A DNA stretch of 64,000 nt from Armigeres subalbatus (taxonomy: Eukaryota; Arthropoda; Insecta; Diptera; Culicidae). Position numbers and translations under genes: made by a program. The notes beneath the pieces are model-generated. The model ran no database searches. It was not told the DNA's origin and worked only from the letters and a program-made list of their open reading frames with translations. Below are positions 53,290 to 64,000 of the stretch, piece by piece (position 1 is the stretch's first letter; the number at the start of each line of letters is the position of its first letter). The DNA is taken from assembly GCF_024139115.2 (NCBI RefSeq), contig NC_085141.1, positions 408,667,612 to 408,731,611 on the forward strand. The letters run 5' to 3'.

Positions 53290-55540
53290 AACCCGTCACG
53301 TTCCCCGGTTAAATGGATGGCTTAAGCGCCACTCCGTGAAGGAGACCACCCACCAGTTTAAGGTTTGCCCGGCCTGAGACTATCCAGAGGATAGGGTCAA
53401 TGTTTCCCGAAATCGGGGAGGGAAGTGACTGGTTGTGTCAAAACCGTCGTACTTAGCGTGAGCGTATCGACGCCGCAAGACTCTAAATCACGTACATGCA
53501 ACTACCAGAACCGCTCCAAAGACAATTAACCGTTCACAATAAGTTTTCATCACTGGCCCTGCTCTCCACAATCAAACGAATAAATCACGCTTTAGAATGA
53601 AAAGTTATCACGACTACAAATTGAAATTGATGATTCGTCCGCGAAAAGACATGGGAACCCCTCTCAGATGACTAACTGTTTGTCTACATTTACGGGAATC
53701 TACTTCATCAAGTTCGAGACGAATAGCAGTATGCTGTACGCTATAATTTCTACATTCACACACATCAAGTATAACACGAAGCTTTAATACAGTCAAACAA
53801 AGAGCTTTATTACATCTCGTTTATTCCTTTGCCTAGGCCTTTCTTCTTCCCCTTTTTAACATATTGCTACACTATCGCATACTATCTAATCCCCATCAAC
53901 CTACAGTGTATCGTGCGTCTTGTTTGTGCGTTACCCGTTCATTCACTCGCTGATCATGTACCAATCATTTAACGGAGGCAATTAAGTACTTGAAATTTAT
54001 TGCCTCATGCGCATGGACGTTCACAGTACAAAATGCATGCAAATACTCACTACCTAGGTTTTACGTGGATGGTTGGATGGTGATGAGTCGGCGGCTGAGC
54101 ACACAGAGCTGCTTACGCACTACTCCGGCCCGATGTCGACGGCTTTACGTGTCGATCGTTGATGACTCTCTCACCTGGCGCGTGGTCTTACGCTTGAACG
54201 CGGCACATGCGTCCGTTCGTCGAACAATAGTTCTCGCTGCTGTCGGTTGGACGCTGATGGTTTGATGAGCCTGCCTGTCTAGGGCGCGTAAAGGAACGTG
54301 ACGCGGCCCTCTTCCGGCCACGTGTGCCCCGGGATTACCTCGACGCCGACGAGTGGGGTCAAAAGCGGTCTCTAATGGGATGGTGGTGTAACGGCAAATG
54401 GCTTCGCTGCCTCGCACCTAATTAAAAGAAACGCACACGCACTTTTGGTTGGGGACCTAACTAGGTTGCAATTATATCGCACTTTTACCTTTTCTAAACT
54501 AGTAACACGCACGGCCGCAACTTAGATCGAACAAATTACTGATTGACGATCAACTAGGGGAACAAAGGGGGAAAAGTTAACACATCATACAAAGAGCTAC
54601 CATGTCACAAACTAACATTTTAAATTACACCACGACGCGAAACAAATACGGACCACTTTTGCCTCTTCCACTGATCGAATCGAAGTGATCGATTAGAGTT
54701 GGAAATTGCCTCAGATTAACTGCGAATCTGTAAAATAATCCCCGGTTGCCGTGATATTACCCGAAGATAATATCACGAACGCTAATTCTCGCAATTGGAC
54801 ATAAAGGATTTAGCGGGCATCGCGACATCTCTTTCTGACGGCTTTCAAACATCCAGTCAAATCCTCTCCGATCTTGGAAGTAGAGTCCAAAGTCGAATAA
54901 GGAAGGTCAATGTATTTTGAATGGCGCATTTGCGGGTCGTTGTCCCTCTATTCAAGCTAATTTGCATAGCGAAATGACGCGCGGTTGGCTTGGGTCTCAT
55001 GTTTAGCGTGTGTAACTGGTAATGGGAACTCACTTGATTAGCTTGTATGCCAGATGCAACCATTTCGAAGGCGTGAGGTGTGCGATTGTGTGGAGACTAA
55101 CTTTAGGGATCTTATTAAGCAAAACGAATATTCATGCAATACTTTCTAACTTATGATATTCTATTCTAGATTTTCCATGGGATTAAATTAAATAAGAAAA
55201 CGTACTTGTTACAACCTTTGCTGGCCTTAGGGGGTACCTCGGACGTAAATGCGTAATGGCGGATGAATGAAAATTTCAATAAAAACTTTTTGATAAAGTT
55301 CTGACAATTTTTTATTCTAAGACTTTGTACTGTACATAATATGCATGGCGATCAGCAAATCGAAAACTTTTGAATCCTGAATCTTTTTATCCCAAGGACA
55401 GTGTATGAAGGGCTGTGGGACAAAAGGATACAACGTCATTTAAAAATCTTCAATGCAATCTACCATCAAGACAAAATGTTGAATAATATATAAGGAATAT
55501 ATTTCTGAATTAAAATGAAGAATCTGAAGGCGAAAACCTC
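53290..55540. other. Internal hAT region without genes
   Basis: Short frames (60-91 codons) on both strands, none with hAT dimerisation-domain or RNase-H-fold residues. GC content rises near 54240-54420. A second ggggtacctcgg word at 55232 echoes the element's subterminal motif. Confidence 0.4.
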
Positions 55541-55549
55541 TGTTTGAGC

Positions 55550-58500
55550 GACATAAAGGCCTTTCTCTGGGCTCGGAAGCCTCCTTTCAAGAGGCTCGGA
55601 AGCCTCATTACAAGAGATTCGATGCCTTTTCTAAGAGGTTAGGAAGCCTCATTTCAAGAGGCTTGGAAGCCTACTTTCAAGAGACTCAGATGCGTCCTTT
55701 CAAGATGATCAACAGTCTCCTTTTCACTGCCTCGAAAGGCGCCATTCAAGAGTCTCAGAAGCCTCCTTTCAAGAGGCTCGGAAGCCTCCTTCCACGAGGC
55801 TCGGATGCTTCGTTTCAAGAGGCTCGGATGCTTTGTTTCAAGAGGCTCGGAAGCCTCCTTTCAAGAGGCTTGGAAGTCTCCTTTCAAGAGGCTCGGAAGC
55901 CTCCTTTCAAGAGGCTCGGAAGCCTCCTTTCAAGAGGCTCGGAAGCCTCCTTTCAAGAGGCTCGGAAGCCTCCTTTCAAGAGGCTCGGAAGCCTCCTTTC
56001 AAGAGCTCAGAGCCTCCTTTCAAGAGGCTCAGGCCTCCTTTCAAGAGGCTCAGAGCCTCCTTTCAAGAGGCTCAGAAGCCTCCTTTCAAGAGGCCTCAGA
56101 AGCCTCCTTTCAAGAGGCCCTCAAGCCTCCTTTCAAGAGGCTCAAGCCTCCTTTCAAGAGGCTCAGAAGCCTCCTTTCAAGAGCTCAGAAGCCTCCTTTC
56201 AAGAGGCTCAGAGCCTCCTTTCAAGAGGCTCAGGAAGCCTCCTTTCAAGAGGCTCAGAAGCCTCCTTTCAAGAGGCTCAGAAGCCTCCTTTCAAGAGGCT
56301 CAGAAGCCTCCTTTCAAGAGGCTCAGAGCCTCCTTTCAAGAGGCTCAGAGCCTCCTTTCAAGAGGCTCAGAAGCCTCCTTTCAAGAGGCTCAGAAGCCTC
56401 CTTTCAAGAGGGCTCAGGCCTCCTTTCAAGAGGCTCAGAAGCCTCCTTTCAAGAGGCTCAGAGCCTCCTTTCAAGAGCTCAGAAGCCTCCTTTCAAGAGG
56501 CTCAGGCCTCCTTTCAAGAGGCTCAGAGCCTCCTTTCAAGAGGCTCAGAAGCCTCCTTTCAAGAGGCTCAGAAGCCTCCTTTCAAGAGGCTCAGAAGCCT
56601 CCTTTCAAGAGGCCTCAGAAGCCTCCTTTCAAGAGGCTCAGAAGCCTCCTTTCAAGAGGCTCAGAAGCCTCCTTTCAAGAGGCTCAGAAGCCTCCTTTCA
56701 AGAGGCTCAGAAGCCTCCTTTCAAGAGGCTCAGAAGCCTCCTTTCAAGAGGCTCAGAAGCCTCCTTTCAAGAGGCTCAGAAGCCTCCTTTCAAGAGGCTC
56801 AGAAGCCTCCTTTCAAGAGGCTCAGAAGCCTCCTTTCAAGAGGCTCAGAAGCCTCCTTTCAAGAGGCTCAGAAGCCTCCTTTCAAGAGGCTCAGGCCTCC
56901 TTTCAAGAGCTCAGAAGCCTCCTTTCAAGAGGCTCAGAAGCCTCCTTTCAAGAGGCTCAGAAGCCTCCTTTCAAGAGGCTCAGCCTTCAGCCTCCTTTCA
57001 AGAGGCTCAGCCTCCTTTCAAGAGGCTCGAAGCCTCCTTTCAAGAGCTCAGAAGCCTCCTTTCAAGAGGCTCAGAAGCCTCCTTTCAAGAGGCTCAGAAG
57101 CCTCCTTTCAAGAGGCTCAGAAGCCTCCTTTCAAGAGGCTCAGAAGCCTCCTTTCAAGAGGCTCAGAAGCCTCCTTTCAAGAGCTCAGAAGCCTCCTTTC
57201 AAGAGGCTCAGAAGCCTCCTTTCAAGAGGCTCAGAGCCTCCTTTCAAGAGGCTCAGAGCCTCCTTTCAAGAGGCCTGGAAGCCTCCTTTCAAGAGGCTCA
57301 GAAGCCTCCTTTCAAGAGGCTCAGCCTCCTTTCAAGAGGCTCAGAGCCTCCTTTCAAGAGGCTCAGAAGCCTCCTTTCAAGAGCTCAGAAGCCTCCTTTC
57401 AAGAGGCTCAGAGCCTCCTTTCAAGAGGCTCAGAAGCCTCCTTTCAAGAGGCCTCAGAAGCCTCCTTTCAAGAGGCTCAAGCCTCCTTTCAAGAGGCTCC
57501 TCAGAGCCTCCTTTCAAGAGGCTCAGAGCCTCCTTTCAAGAGGCTCAGAAGCCTCCTTTCAAGAGGCTCAGAGCCTCCTTTCAAGAGGCTCAGAAGCCTC
57601 CTTTCAAGAGGCTCAGGCCTCCTTTCAAGAGGCTCAGAAGCCTCCTTTCAAGAGGCTCAGGAAGCCTCCTTTCAAGAGGCTCAGAAGCCTCCTTTCAAGA
57701 GGCTCAGAAGCCTCCTTTCAAGAGGCTCAGGCCTCCTTTCAAGAGGCTCAGAAGCCTCCTTTCAAGAGGCTCAGAAGCCTCCTTTCAAGAGGCTCAGAAG
57801 CCTCCTTTCAAGAGGCTCAGAAGCCTCCTTTCAAGAGGCTCAGAAGCCTCCTTTCAAGAGGCTCAAGCCTCCTTTCAAGAGGCTCAGAAGCCTCCTTTCA
57901 AGAGGGCCTCAGAAGCCTCCTTTCAAGAGGCTCAGAGCCTCCTTTCAAGAGGCTCAGAAGCCTCCTTTCAAGAGGCTCAGAAGCCTCCTTTCAAGAGGCT
58001 CAGGCCTCCTTTCAAGAGCTCAGAAGCCTCCTTTCAAGAGGCTCAGAAGCCTCCTTTCAAGAGGCTCAGAGCCTCCTTTCAAGAGGCTCAGAAGCCTCCT
58101 TTCAAGAGGCTCAGAAGCCTCCTTTCAAGAGGCTCAGAGCCTCCTTTCAAGAGAGCTCAGAAGCCTCCTTTCAAGAGGCTCAGAAGCCTCCTTTCAAGAG
58201 GCTCAGAAGCCTCCTTTCAAGAGGCCTCAGAGCCTCCTTTCAAGAGGCTCAGAAGCCTCCTTTCAAGAGGCTCAGAGCCTCCTTTCAAGAGGCTCAGGCC
58301 TCCTTTCAAGAGGCCTCAGGCCTCCTTTCAAGAGGCCTCAGAAGCCTCCTTCAAGAGGCTCAGAAGCCTCCTTTCAAGAGGCTCAAGCCTCCTTTCAAGA
58401 GGCTCAGAAGCCTCCTTTCAAGAGGCCTCAGAAGCCTCCTTTCAAGAGGCCTCAGGAAGCCTCCTTTCAAGAGGCCTCAGGCCTCCTTTCAAGAGGCCTG

Positions 58501-59480
58501 GAAGCCTCCTTTCAAGAGGCTCAGGCCTCCTTTCAAGAGGCTCAGGCCTCCTTTCAAGAGGCCTGGAAGCCTCCTTTCAAGAGGCTCAGGCCTCCTTTCA
58601 AGAGGCTCAGAAGCCTCCTTTCAAGAGGCTCAGAAGCCTCCTTTCAAGAGGCCTGGAAGCCTCCTTTCAAGAGGCCTCAGAGCCTCCTTTCAAGAGGCCT
58701 GGAAGCCTCCTTTCAAGAGGCTCAGAAGCCTCCTTTCAAGAGGCTCAGAGCCTCCTTTCAAGAGGCTCAGAAGCCTCCCTTTCAAGAGGCTCGGAAGCCT
58801 CCTTTCAAGAGGCTCGGAAGCCTCCTTTCAAGAGGCTCGGAAGCCTCCTTTCAAGAGGCTCGGAAGCCTCCTTTCAAGAGGCTCGGAAGCCTCCTTTTTC
58901 AAGAGGCTCGGAAGCCTCCTTTTTCAAGAGGCTCGGAAGCCTCCTTTCAAGAGGCTCGGAAGCCTCCTTTCAAGAGGCTTGGAAGCCTCCTTTCAAGAGG
59001 CTCGAAAGTCTCCTTTCAAGAGGCTCAGAAGTCTCCTTCCAAGAGGCTCAGACAGAAGCCTCCCTTAAAAAGGCATAGAATTCTTCTTCGGAAGTCTCCT
59101 TTCAAGAGACTCGTAATCATACTTTCAAGAGGTTCGCAAGCCTCCTTTCAAGAACTTTAAAGCCTCCCTTCAAGAGGCTCGGAAGCCTCCTTTTAAAAGA
59201 CTCGGAGCCTGAGGCTCCATTCAGGAGGCTCAAATTTCTTCTTTCAAGATGCTTAGAAGCCGCCTTTCAAGATGCTCGGAGACCTCCTTTAAAGAGGCTT
59301 GTAAACATACTTCAAGAAGTTCAGAAGCCTTGTTTCAAGAAGCTCGAAGGCCTCCTTTAAGTGGCCCCAAAGCCTCTTTTCAGGAAGCTCGAAAGCCTTC
59401 TTTCAAACAGCTCAAAATCCTTCTTTCAAGAGTTATGAAAAATCTTCTTTCAAGGGGACGAGAAGCATCTTTTTAACATG
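55550..59480. repeat. 23-bp hairpin-forming minisatellite, ~3.9 kb
   Basis: The unit is aggctcagaagcctcctttcaag, given here as aggctcagaagcct + cctttcaag. Roughly 150-170 units. The core has runs of identical units (56640-56890). Left and right edges are diverged and use ctcggaag where the core uses ctcagaag. Unit-length variants (20-24 bp) arise almost only in the gaggctc..agcctc palindrome, while cctcctttcaag is nearly constant. With 23 not divisible by three and no stops, all three plus frames stay open for over 1000 codons; these are not genes. Confidence 0.95.
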
Positions 59481-59528
59481 CTCAGGAACCTCCTTTTAAG
59501 AGGCTCGGAAGGCTCCAAGAGTCTTCAA

Positions 59529-59579
59529 AGTCTTGTAGGAAGCTTGATTAAGTTTATACATCAAGCTTCCTACAAGACT
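59529..59579. repeat. Perfect 20-bp stem hairpin
   Basis: agtcttgtaggaagcttgat, 11-base loop, then the exact inverse. It sits just right of the minisatellite within the hAT element. Could be a small insertion scar or a palindromic regulatory site. Confidence 0.8.
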
Positions 59580-59874
59580 GGAATTGGAAAGTTTCACAGA
59601 ACAACGAACATTTCAGACAACTTTTCGGAGAGCCATCCCAAGTAATAATTTGGTTTTACGATATTCTTACAGATATCGATTTACTCTTCAAGTGTCCTGT
59701 GCAAACATTATAAGTACAACGATGTTACTAGAGATTCTGCTAGTTTTCAGGTCCGTTTTGCATATATCTTGAGAGTTACATTTATTTTTATTTAGAGCGA
59801 AAAAAATAGGGGGTACCTCAATAAATGTCAACGTTCGAAGGGGTACCTCTAACGAAAAAGGTTGAGAACCGCTG

Positions 59875-59882
59875 CTCTACAG
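59875..59882. repeat. 8-bp target duplication, right (hAT)
   Basis: CTCTACAG, identical to 53228-53235. Confidence 0.9.
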
Positions 59883-60419
59883 GAACGGCACTGCACATCC
59901 AGAATCACAGAATAACTACCAGCTTAAAATATTTTCTGCAGGCCACCGCGAATCACCGGGGAATTATTTGACGATCATCCCGGTACACTTGATCACTCCG
60001 GTCTTCCTTTCCCGATCATCACGTCCACTTCATTCGGCTGCCTACCACGTTCTCTTCTTCCATATTTTCTGCCTTTCATACCAGTCCAGATTTTCCGCTT
60101 TACTCTCTCTCCTCTCTTTCGTCGGGTATCTCTCTCTATCTCTGTTCTTGCCTCTTTCGTCAGACATCTATTCCAGGGAGTCAGTACTGGCAACTTTGAC
60201 GAGATATTATTGAGAGTAAAGAGATGTGAGCTATCCTAATGTATTTGTAAGGTTTTTATGTAAGATCAAAATATATTTCAACTAATTTTAAAGCACAAAA
60301 ATATGACAAAATGTCGGAAGTAATTATTTAGGGTATTTCAAAAATCTAATTTAATACAAAACAATTAATCATCCTAACTATGAAAAATCGTGTGTGAAGT
60401 AGATCTGTTGTTTCCAAGT
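59883..60419. other. No recognisable gene
   Basis: Pyrimidine-rich near 60030-60170 (tctctc words). An 81-codon plus frame here is Leu/Ser-rich and unsupported. Confidence 0.35.
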
Positions 60420-60555
60420 TGTTGGTAACAGGCTCTACATTCCAACTGGAACATGGCCGGCTTTTCAACTAGTATCAACAAAGTATTCTATTAGCATTTC
60501 CTCAGTTATTAATTGAAAGCGATTCTATGCCCGCCATTGCATGAGTATTTGTCGA
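60420..60555 (-). mobile_element. SINE tail (second family), minus strand
   Basis: ctacattccaactggaacat, agcatttcctcagttattaa and gcccgccattgcatgagtat are the inverse of the 3' half of the copy at 24985-25258. Confidence 0.6.
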
Positions 60556-60894
60556 ATAGAGCTTGCTTTTATTTACCCAACCCAATAACACAAATTATCC
60601 TTCCCGAGACATCTCTGAAGGTATAGGTATGAAGGTATGAATCTTCAATAGTTGTTGTGAAAGTCAAGTAAGCCTAGGAACCGAAGAAAAAAAAACATCA
60701 TTATCCCAAAAACCTCTGTTAAGAACGGTAATAAAACAATAAAACAACAATTATTTTCACGCGTTAAAACCAAGTTTCTCTCTCCTCACCGGAGATCTAA
60801 AAAGTATTTAAAATTTTTCAAGAGTAGGACGAAATCGGTTCGCCACTTAAACCGAAACGGATCAATTGTAAGGGTATGTGATAACACAATTTTT

Positions 60895-61045
60895 CTTGAC
60901 GAAACGAAACGAAACGAAATTAGAAATGCTACTGTTGAATCGGAACGAAACGAAACGAAATTCTAATTTTCTTCCGAAACTTCGAAACGAAACGAAATCC
61001 GGGTCCACTTGATTCGAAATTTTACGCAACGAAACGAAATTATTT
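60895..61045. repeat. gaaac/cgaaa short tandem repeat
   Basis: Three blocks of acgaaacgaaacgaaa, each followed by ttaga/ttcta-like text. Minus-strand Phe/Val/Ser/Arg-rich frame is an artefact. Confidence 0.8.
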
Positions 61046-61088
61046 TTTTTCCGCGGAATTTTTATTAAAAGTTTTTTAGCATTATATA

Positions 61089-61304
61089 GGGGAACTGTTC
61101 CGATCTCCATCTCACTGTACATATATCCATCTCATCGCTAAACAAAGAAATACGGCACCAAATTCGTCGCTTCTTTTTGTCAACATGCGTGCTCACTGCT
61201 GAAAAAAATCACAAAAATAATAAACAAACCAAATTCCTTTCCATTGCTTTGTTTTTGATGAGATGGAAATAGGAGCTATGAGATGAAGTGGCAAACCGTT
61301 CCCC
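61089..61304. mobile_element. TA-flanked MITE, copy 2 (GGGGAAC ends)
   Basis: Same family as 15024-15217 and highly similar over most of its length. It is longer by about 22 bp in the right half (ttccattgctttgtttttga). TA on both sides (61087-61088, 61305-61306). Confidence 0.8.
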
Positions 61305-61309
61305 TAGAT

Positions 61310-62339
61310 AATGCAAAAAAGGAATAACAAAAATCTGCGGAGGAAATATTATATAATTAAATATATATATAATTTTTAGAGTCAAGTAAGGTCGATACAA
61401 ATATATAAAAAAAATGCGCCACCTAGATTTTTTTCTATAAAATAAAGTTTTGATGCGACAACAAAAAAAAAATGAAAAATTATAAGGAGATTTTTGATTT
61501 TTTTTATTTTAATATCTATCTTTTATAACCCCCTCCTCCTTGACCTTTCCGGCATCAGTAGGACATAACTTTTATTAAATGTAACGGCTCTAGAGCAAAA
61601 TTAGCAATACTTATTTTGAATATGAATCTGAAACATTTATTTGCCCAGCAGCTGTTCTAGATTCATTTTGTATACAAATCAACTGTCAAAAACTTAAAAC
61701 TGCCATAACGCTCAGTTCTATTTTCTGCAGATTTGAACCACGAATGAATCACGAGTTTTAAATATTTTGGTGTATAAATGCGTCATTTTATCTTCAGATA
61801 AATCCACTTTGCAGTTACGGCGCCTTTCTTGGCAGCAACATAATGATTTCATTTAATTGAAAATTTTAAAAACATGTGTTGGGAAAACCAGCGAGTTCAT
61901 TTTTTTGCTCCAAATTCAAACTAGAATAGTGATCGAAAATTTGAAATGAAACTGAATCACTACTGATTTCATTCTACTTAATTGTGACCCAAATGCCAGC
62001 TTAATTTTACAAAAGGACATATGTAAGTAACAGGTTATTTTTGATCTATTCACCATTTTCAAAAGTATGTCCCTCACCATAAACAACGTGAAAATATTCA
62101 TCGCCTAATATCGCTTAATATTTCCAACATATTTCATATTGATTAGATCTGTTCACCATTTTGAAAAGTATTACAGATTCAAAGTGCCACCCCTCCACAT
62201 CATTTAACATCTTCAATAAAGTCTTCAGGTAAATTTTCGATCAAATTCATGAAGTAAAACTTTCCAAAATGGTCTTTCCAACAGATCTAAACAGTATGAA
62301 AGCTGTTGATTGCAATACAAAACTCGACTTTTTTTTACG
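61310..62339. other. No recognisable gene
   Basis: AT-rich, no supported feature. The word caccatttt(g/c)aaaagtat recurs at 62050 and 62154, a local duplication. Confidence 0.35.
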
Positions 62340-62580
62340 TTGTGAGTTTTTTATGGTGAGGGGCCTTTTTCATCCATCACTTTTTTATGGAGTTAGCCTT
62401 GGAAGATAAACGAAAATCGTGACTGCTAGCGTGACTGAAACCTTTTTTCGTTTCATCATTTTTTTTACAAATTCTTTGGTGCGCTGTGGTGGGAGTTGAA
62501 CCTTAACAATAATATCCCTGGGATGCGCTGACTCTAGCAACATTTTCACGCTATCTACATGTAGACATTAGTTTACAGTG
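62340..62580 (-). repeat. Degenerate copy of the tRNA-like unit of 28370-28620
   Basis: On minus the order is a agatagcgtg-like start, gagtcagcgcatcccaggga, the B-box relic gttcaactcccaccacagc, then gatgaaacg and ttcgtttatcttccaaggct. It shows that the unit inside the hAT element is itself dispersed. Confidence 0.6.
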
Positions 62581-62989
62581 GCCAACCGTCCGGATTATGT
62601 GGAACAGTCTACTTGCCTCGCATTTCCTGGTGCCCCGGAAAACGTTCCGAATCCCATGACGAATCTGTAAAGCCGTTATTTCTGCAGCTCAGCAAAATGA
62701 AGAACAAATTTCCGTAAAAAAATACGGTTATTTGCTGATTTTAGCAATAAAATGAGAGCTAGGACATAATATAACAATTCAATCGAGACTGCCTTGCTAC
62801 TATTCAGTCGCTAGCTCTAAAGAAGTGATCGCCATGCCAGTGTAACTTAATTAATTTGGTATAGAATCTTCCAAATACAGATCGGACTCGATTTTCCGGA
62901 GTATCAATTTTATTTTCACTCCGGATAATCTAATCATCATAAAAAAATAAATCTGCAATTTAAAAATCTACGTTTATTTTACTTGCAGT

Positions 62990-63290
62990 GGTGTAGTCAA
63001 TTATTTCAAAAAAAGATACCCTGAAAGATCCACCTGCGGCATCGGTGACTTTCTGGTGTATTATGGAAAAACAGTATTTTTTCCATAACTTTGAGTCCAT
63101 AGTCCGACCCAGCCAATTTTCAATATGAAATGATAAGACAGAATTCCCATTTGAATGCAAGAATGGTTGAGAATACGTGCAAAGAAAGGGCGGGATTATT
63201 TACGCGCTTTTTGTGCAAAAAATAGTATTTTGGCCATTACTCATTCTATGCCAACAACTCGAACGCAGACATTTACGATTATTGCTAAAT
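62990..63290 (+). repeat. Partial dispersed repeat (cctttctcg family)
   Basis: gaaagatccacctgcggcat, then gtccgacccagccaattttc and aatatgaaatgataagacag match the first half of the 13200 copy. The right end is missing. Confidence 0.55.
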
Positions 63291-63299
63291 ATTAACTGT

Positions 63300-64000
63300 T
63301 AAAAGCAGCAGCACGTCCAAACTAAAAACAAACTGCCCTACGGAAAACGCACTGCACCGGCACGATTGTGATAGAAAATCGGTACGATTTTGAAGCATTT
63401 GAATAATCTGGGTCTGAAGGATCCAGAAAATGTGAGAAAATTATAGATTTCCATGATATACGGAATCAAAAATATCTGAAGGTAGAAGTTTAGGTCATGA
63501 CAATGATCTCAATCGGAAAGATATGAATCAGTTCTAGAATCCGAAACAAATGAGATATCAGAGAATGTCTCAAGTATGGAGCATTCTTAAATCTGTAGAG
63601 ATCTAACAATCTACTAAATCAGGAAAACTTCTGAAACGTCACCATGAGAGAGTGAAAATTTGTTTCTTGTCCGGTCGTGTTTCTCCAGTAAGCGGGCCGA
63701 CCGGTCGTCTTAGTTTAGTTTTGCTTTGTGCGGAAGGCAAAACGATCGGCCGGTCGTCGTATTTTTGTGAGTGAATAAATCAGAAAGTGAAAGTTTCAGA
63801 CAGCGAGAGTGTTTTTTCCCATCCCATGGATCGCATCACTTACCGAAGTGAATCCAGATAAATTATCCTTTGTAACTAAAACGTCCTATCCCATATATCC
63901 ATATCCTATCCCAAGAAAATCGTGGAGATGCAGAGGTATACTCGGTCTCTATTAGCAACGAGAGTCGGACTAACAATTCTTCCCTTCCTATATGACCGTA
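63300..64000. other. No gene; palindromic ccggtcg stretch
   Basis: Near 63670-63760 the words gtccggtcgt, gaccggtcgtc and ggccggtcgtcg recur, giving a GC-rich, partly palindromic patch in AT-rich DNA. It could be the start of an element that continues past the window. Confidence 0.3.

Larger units (their letters stand above)
53236..59874. mobile_element. 6.6-kb hAT-type element with a minisatellite core
   Basis: Ends CAGCGGTTCTCATCC and the inverse of CAGCGGTTCTCAACC, with gggggtacc/ggggtacc words subterminally on both sides. The exact 8-bp duplication CTCTACAG lies outside. TIR sequence and duplication length are those of the hAT superfamily (Charlie-like ends). No transposase was found: 53300-55540 has only short frames, and 55550-59480 is a tandem array. 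It is therefore non-autonomous, and unusually large for that class. Confidence 0.85.

Noticed and set aside
52939..53291. Upstream Reeler exon of F-spondin
   Set aside because: Phase would fit, but the peptide has none of the Reeler features expected before SLVGIRS, and part of the frame is hAT terminal sequence.
55663..59160. Open frames of 1165, 1087 and 1081 codons on the plus strand
   Set aside because: All three frames are open over the same bases and encode the same rotating 23-residue peptide, because the 23-bp repeat lacks stop codons. No gene-like features.
60862..61122. 86-codon minus-strand frame rich in Phe-Val-Ser-Phe-Arg
   Set aside because: Generated by the cgaaa tandem repeat.
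1..64000. CRISPR array, bacterial operons or integrated viral genes
   Set aside because: Tandem arrays have no spacer structure, and no open frame resembles flavivirus- or rhabdovirus-like integrations known from Aedes genomes. The only RT/integrase frames are from retrotransposons.

Overview
The window looks like nuclear DNA from a culicine mosquito, most likely Aedes. It is AT-rich and gene-poor. It carries a copy of the Feilai SINE, several SINE, LINE and MITE copies of kinds typical of Aedes, and one host gene with small introns and canonical GT-AG splice sites. No bacterial, plasmid or CRISPR features are present.

The one secure host gene is the 3' part of F-spondin on the minus strand (48705-51424). 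Five exons join in frame. They encode the end of a Reeler domain, a complete Spondin_N domain, five thrombospondin type 1 repeats and one Kunitz domain. The signal peptide and the first half of the Reeler domain are not visible and should lie on exon(s) at higher coordinates, probably beyond the window. A second, weak candidate is a pair of short exons at 21849-22059.

The rest is nested transposable elements and tandem arrays. From 1 to 7000 there are SINEs, a foldback element and a LINE tail. From 7004 to 13197 two 198-bp direct repeats differing at one base, with a primer-binding-like site and a polypurine tract, enclose 5.8 kb with no polymerase (a LARD-like element holding a 61-bp minisatellite, a SINE, a TA-type MITE and a LINE relic). 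From 13200 to 31240 there is a LINE inserted in a 99-bp array, a 2.9-kb element with CAGRGATGCCAG ends, a TTAA MITE, a 71-bp minisatellite and a hAT-type element with a perfect 8-bp duplication. At 31242-37086 lies a complete Ty3/gypsy element on the minus strand with an intact 1415-residue Gag-Pol frame and LTRs differing at one base; a 419-bp hAT-type MITE has inserted in its 3' LTR. From 37540 to 48000 come more arrays, foldbacks and a LINE.

Upstream of the visible F-spondin exons sits a 6.6-kb hAT-type element (53236-59874, TSD CTCTACAG). About 3.9 kb of it is a 23-bp hairpin-forming minisatellite. The array's flanks carry an ancestral CGGA loop, while its core has been homogenised to CAGA. 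This array and the LARD-like unit are the most unusual structures here. Functional links between them are not shown by the sequence.
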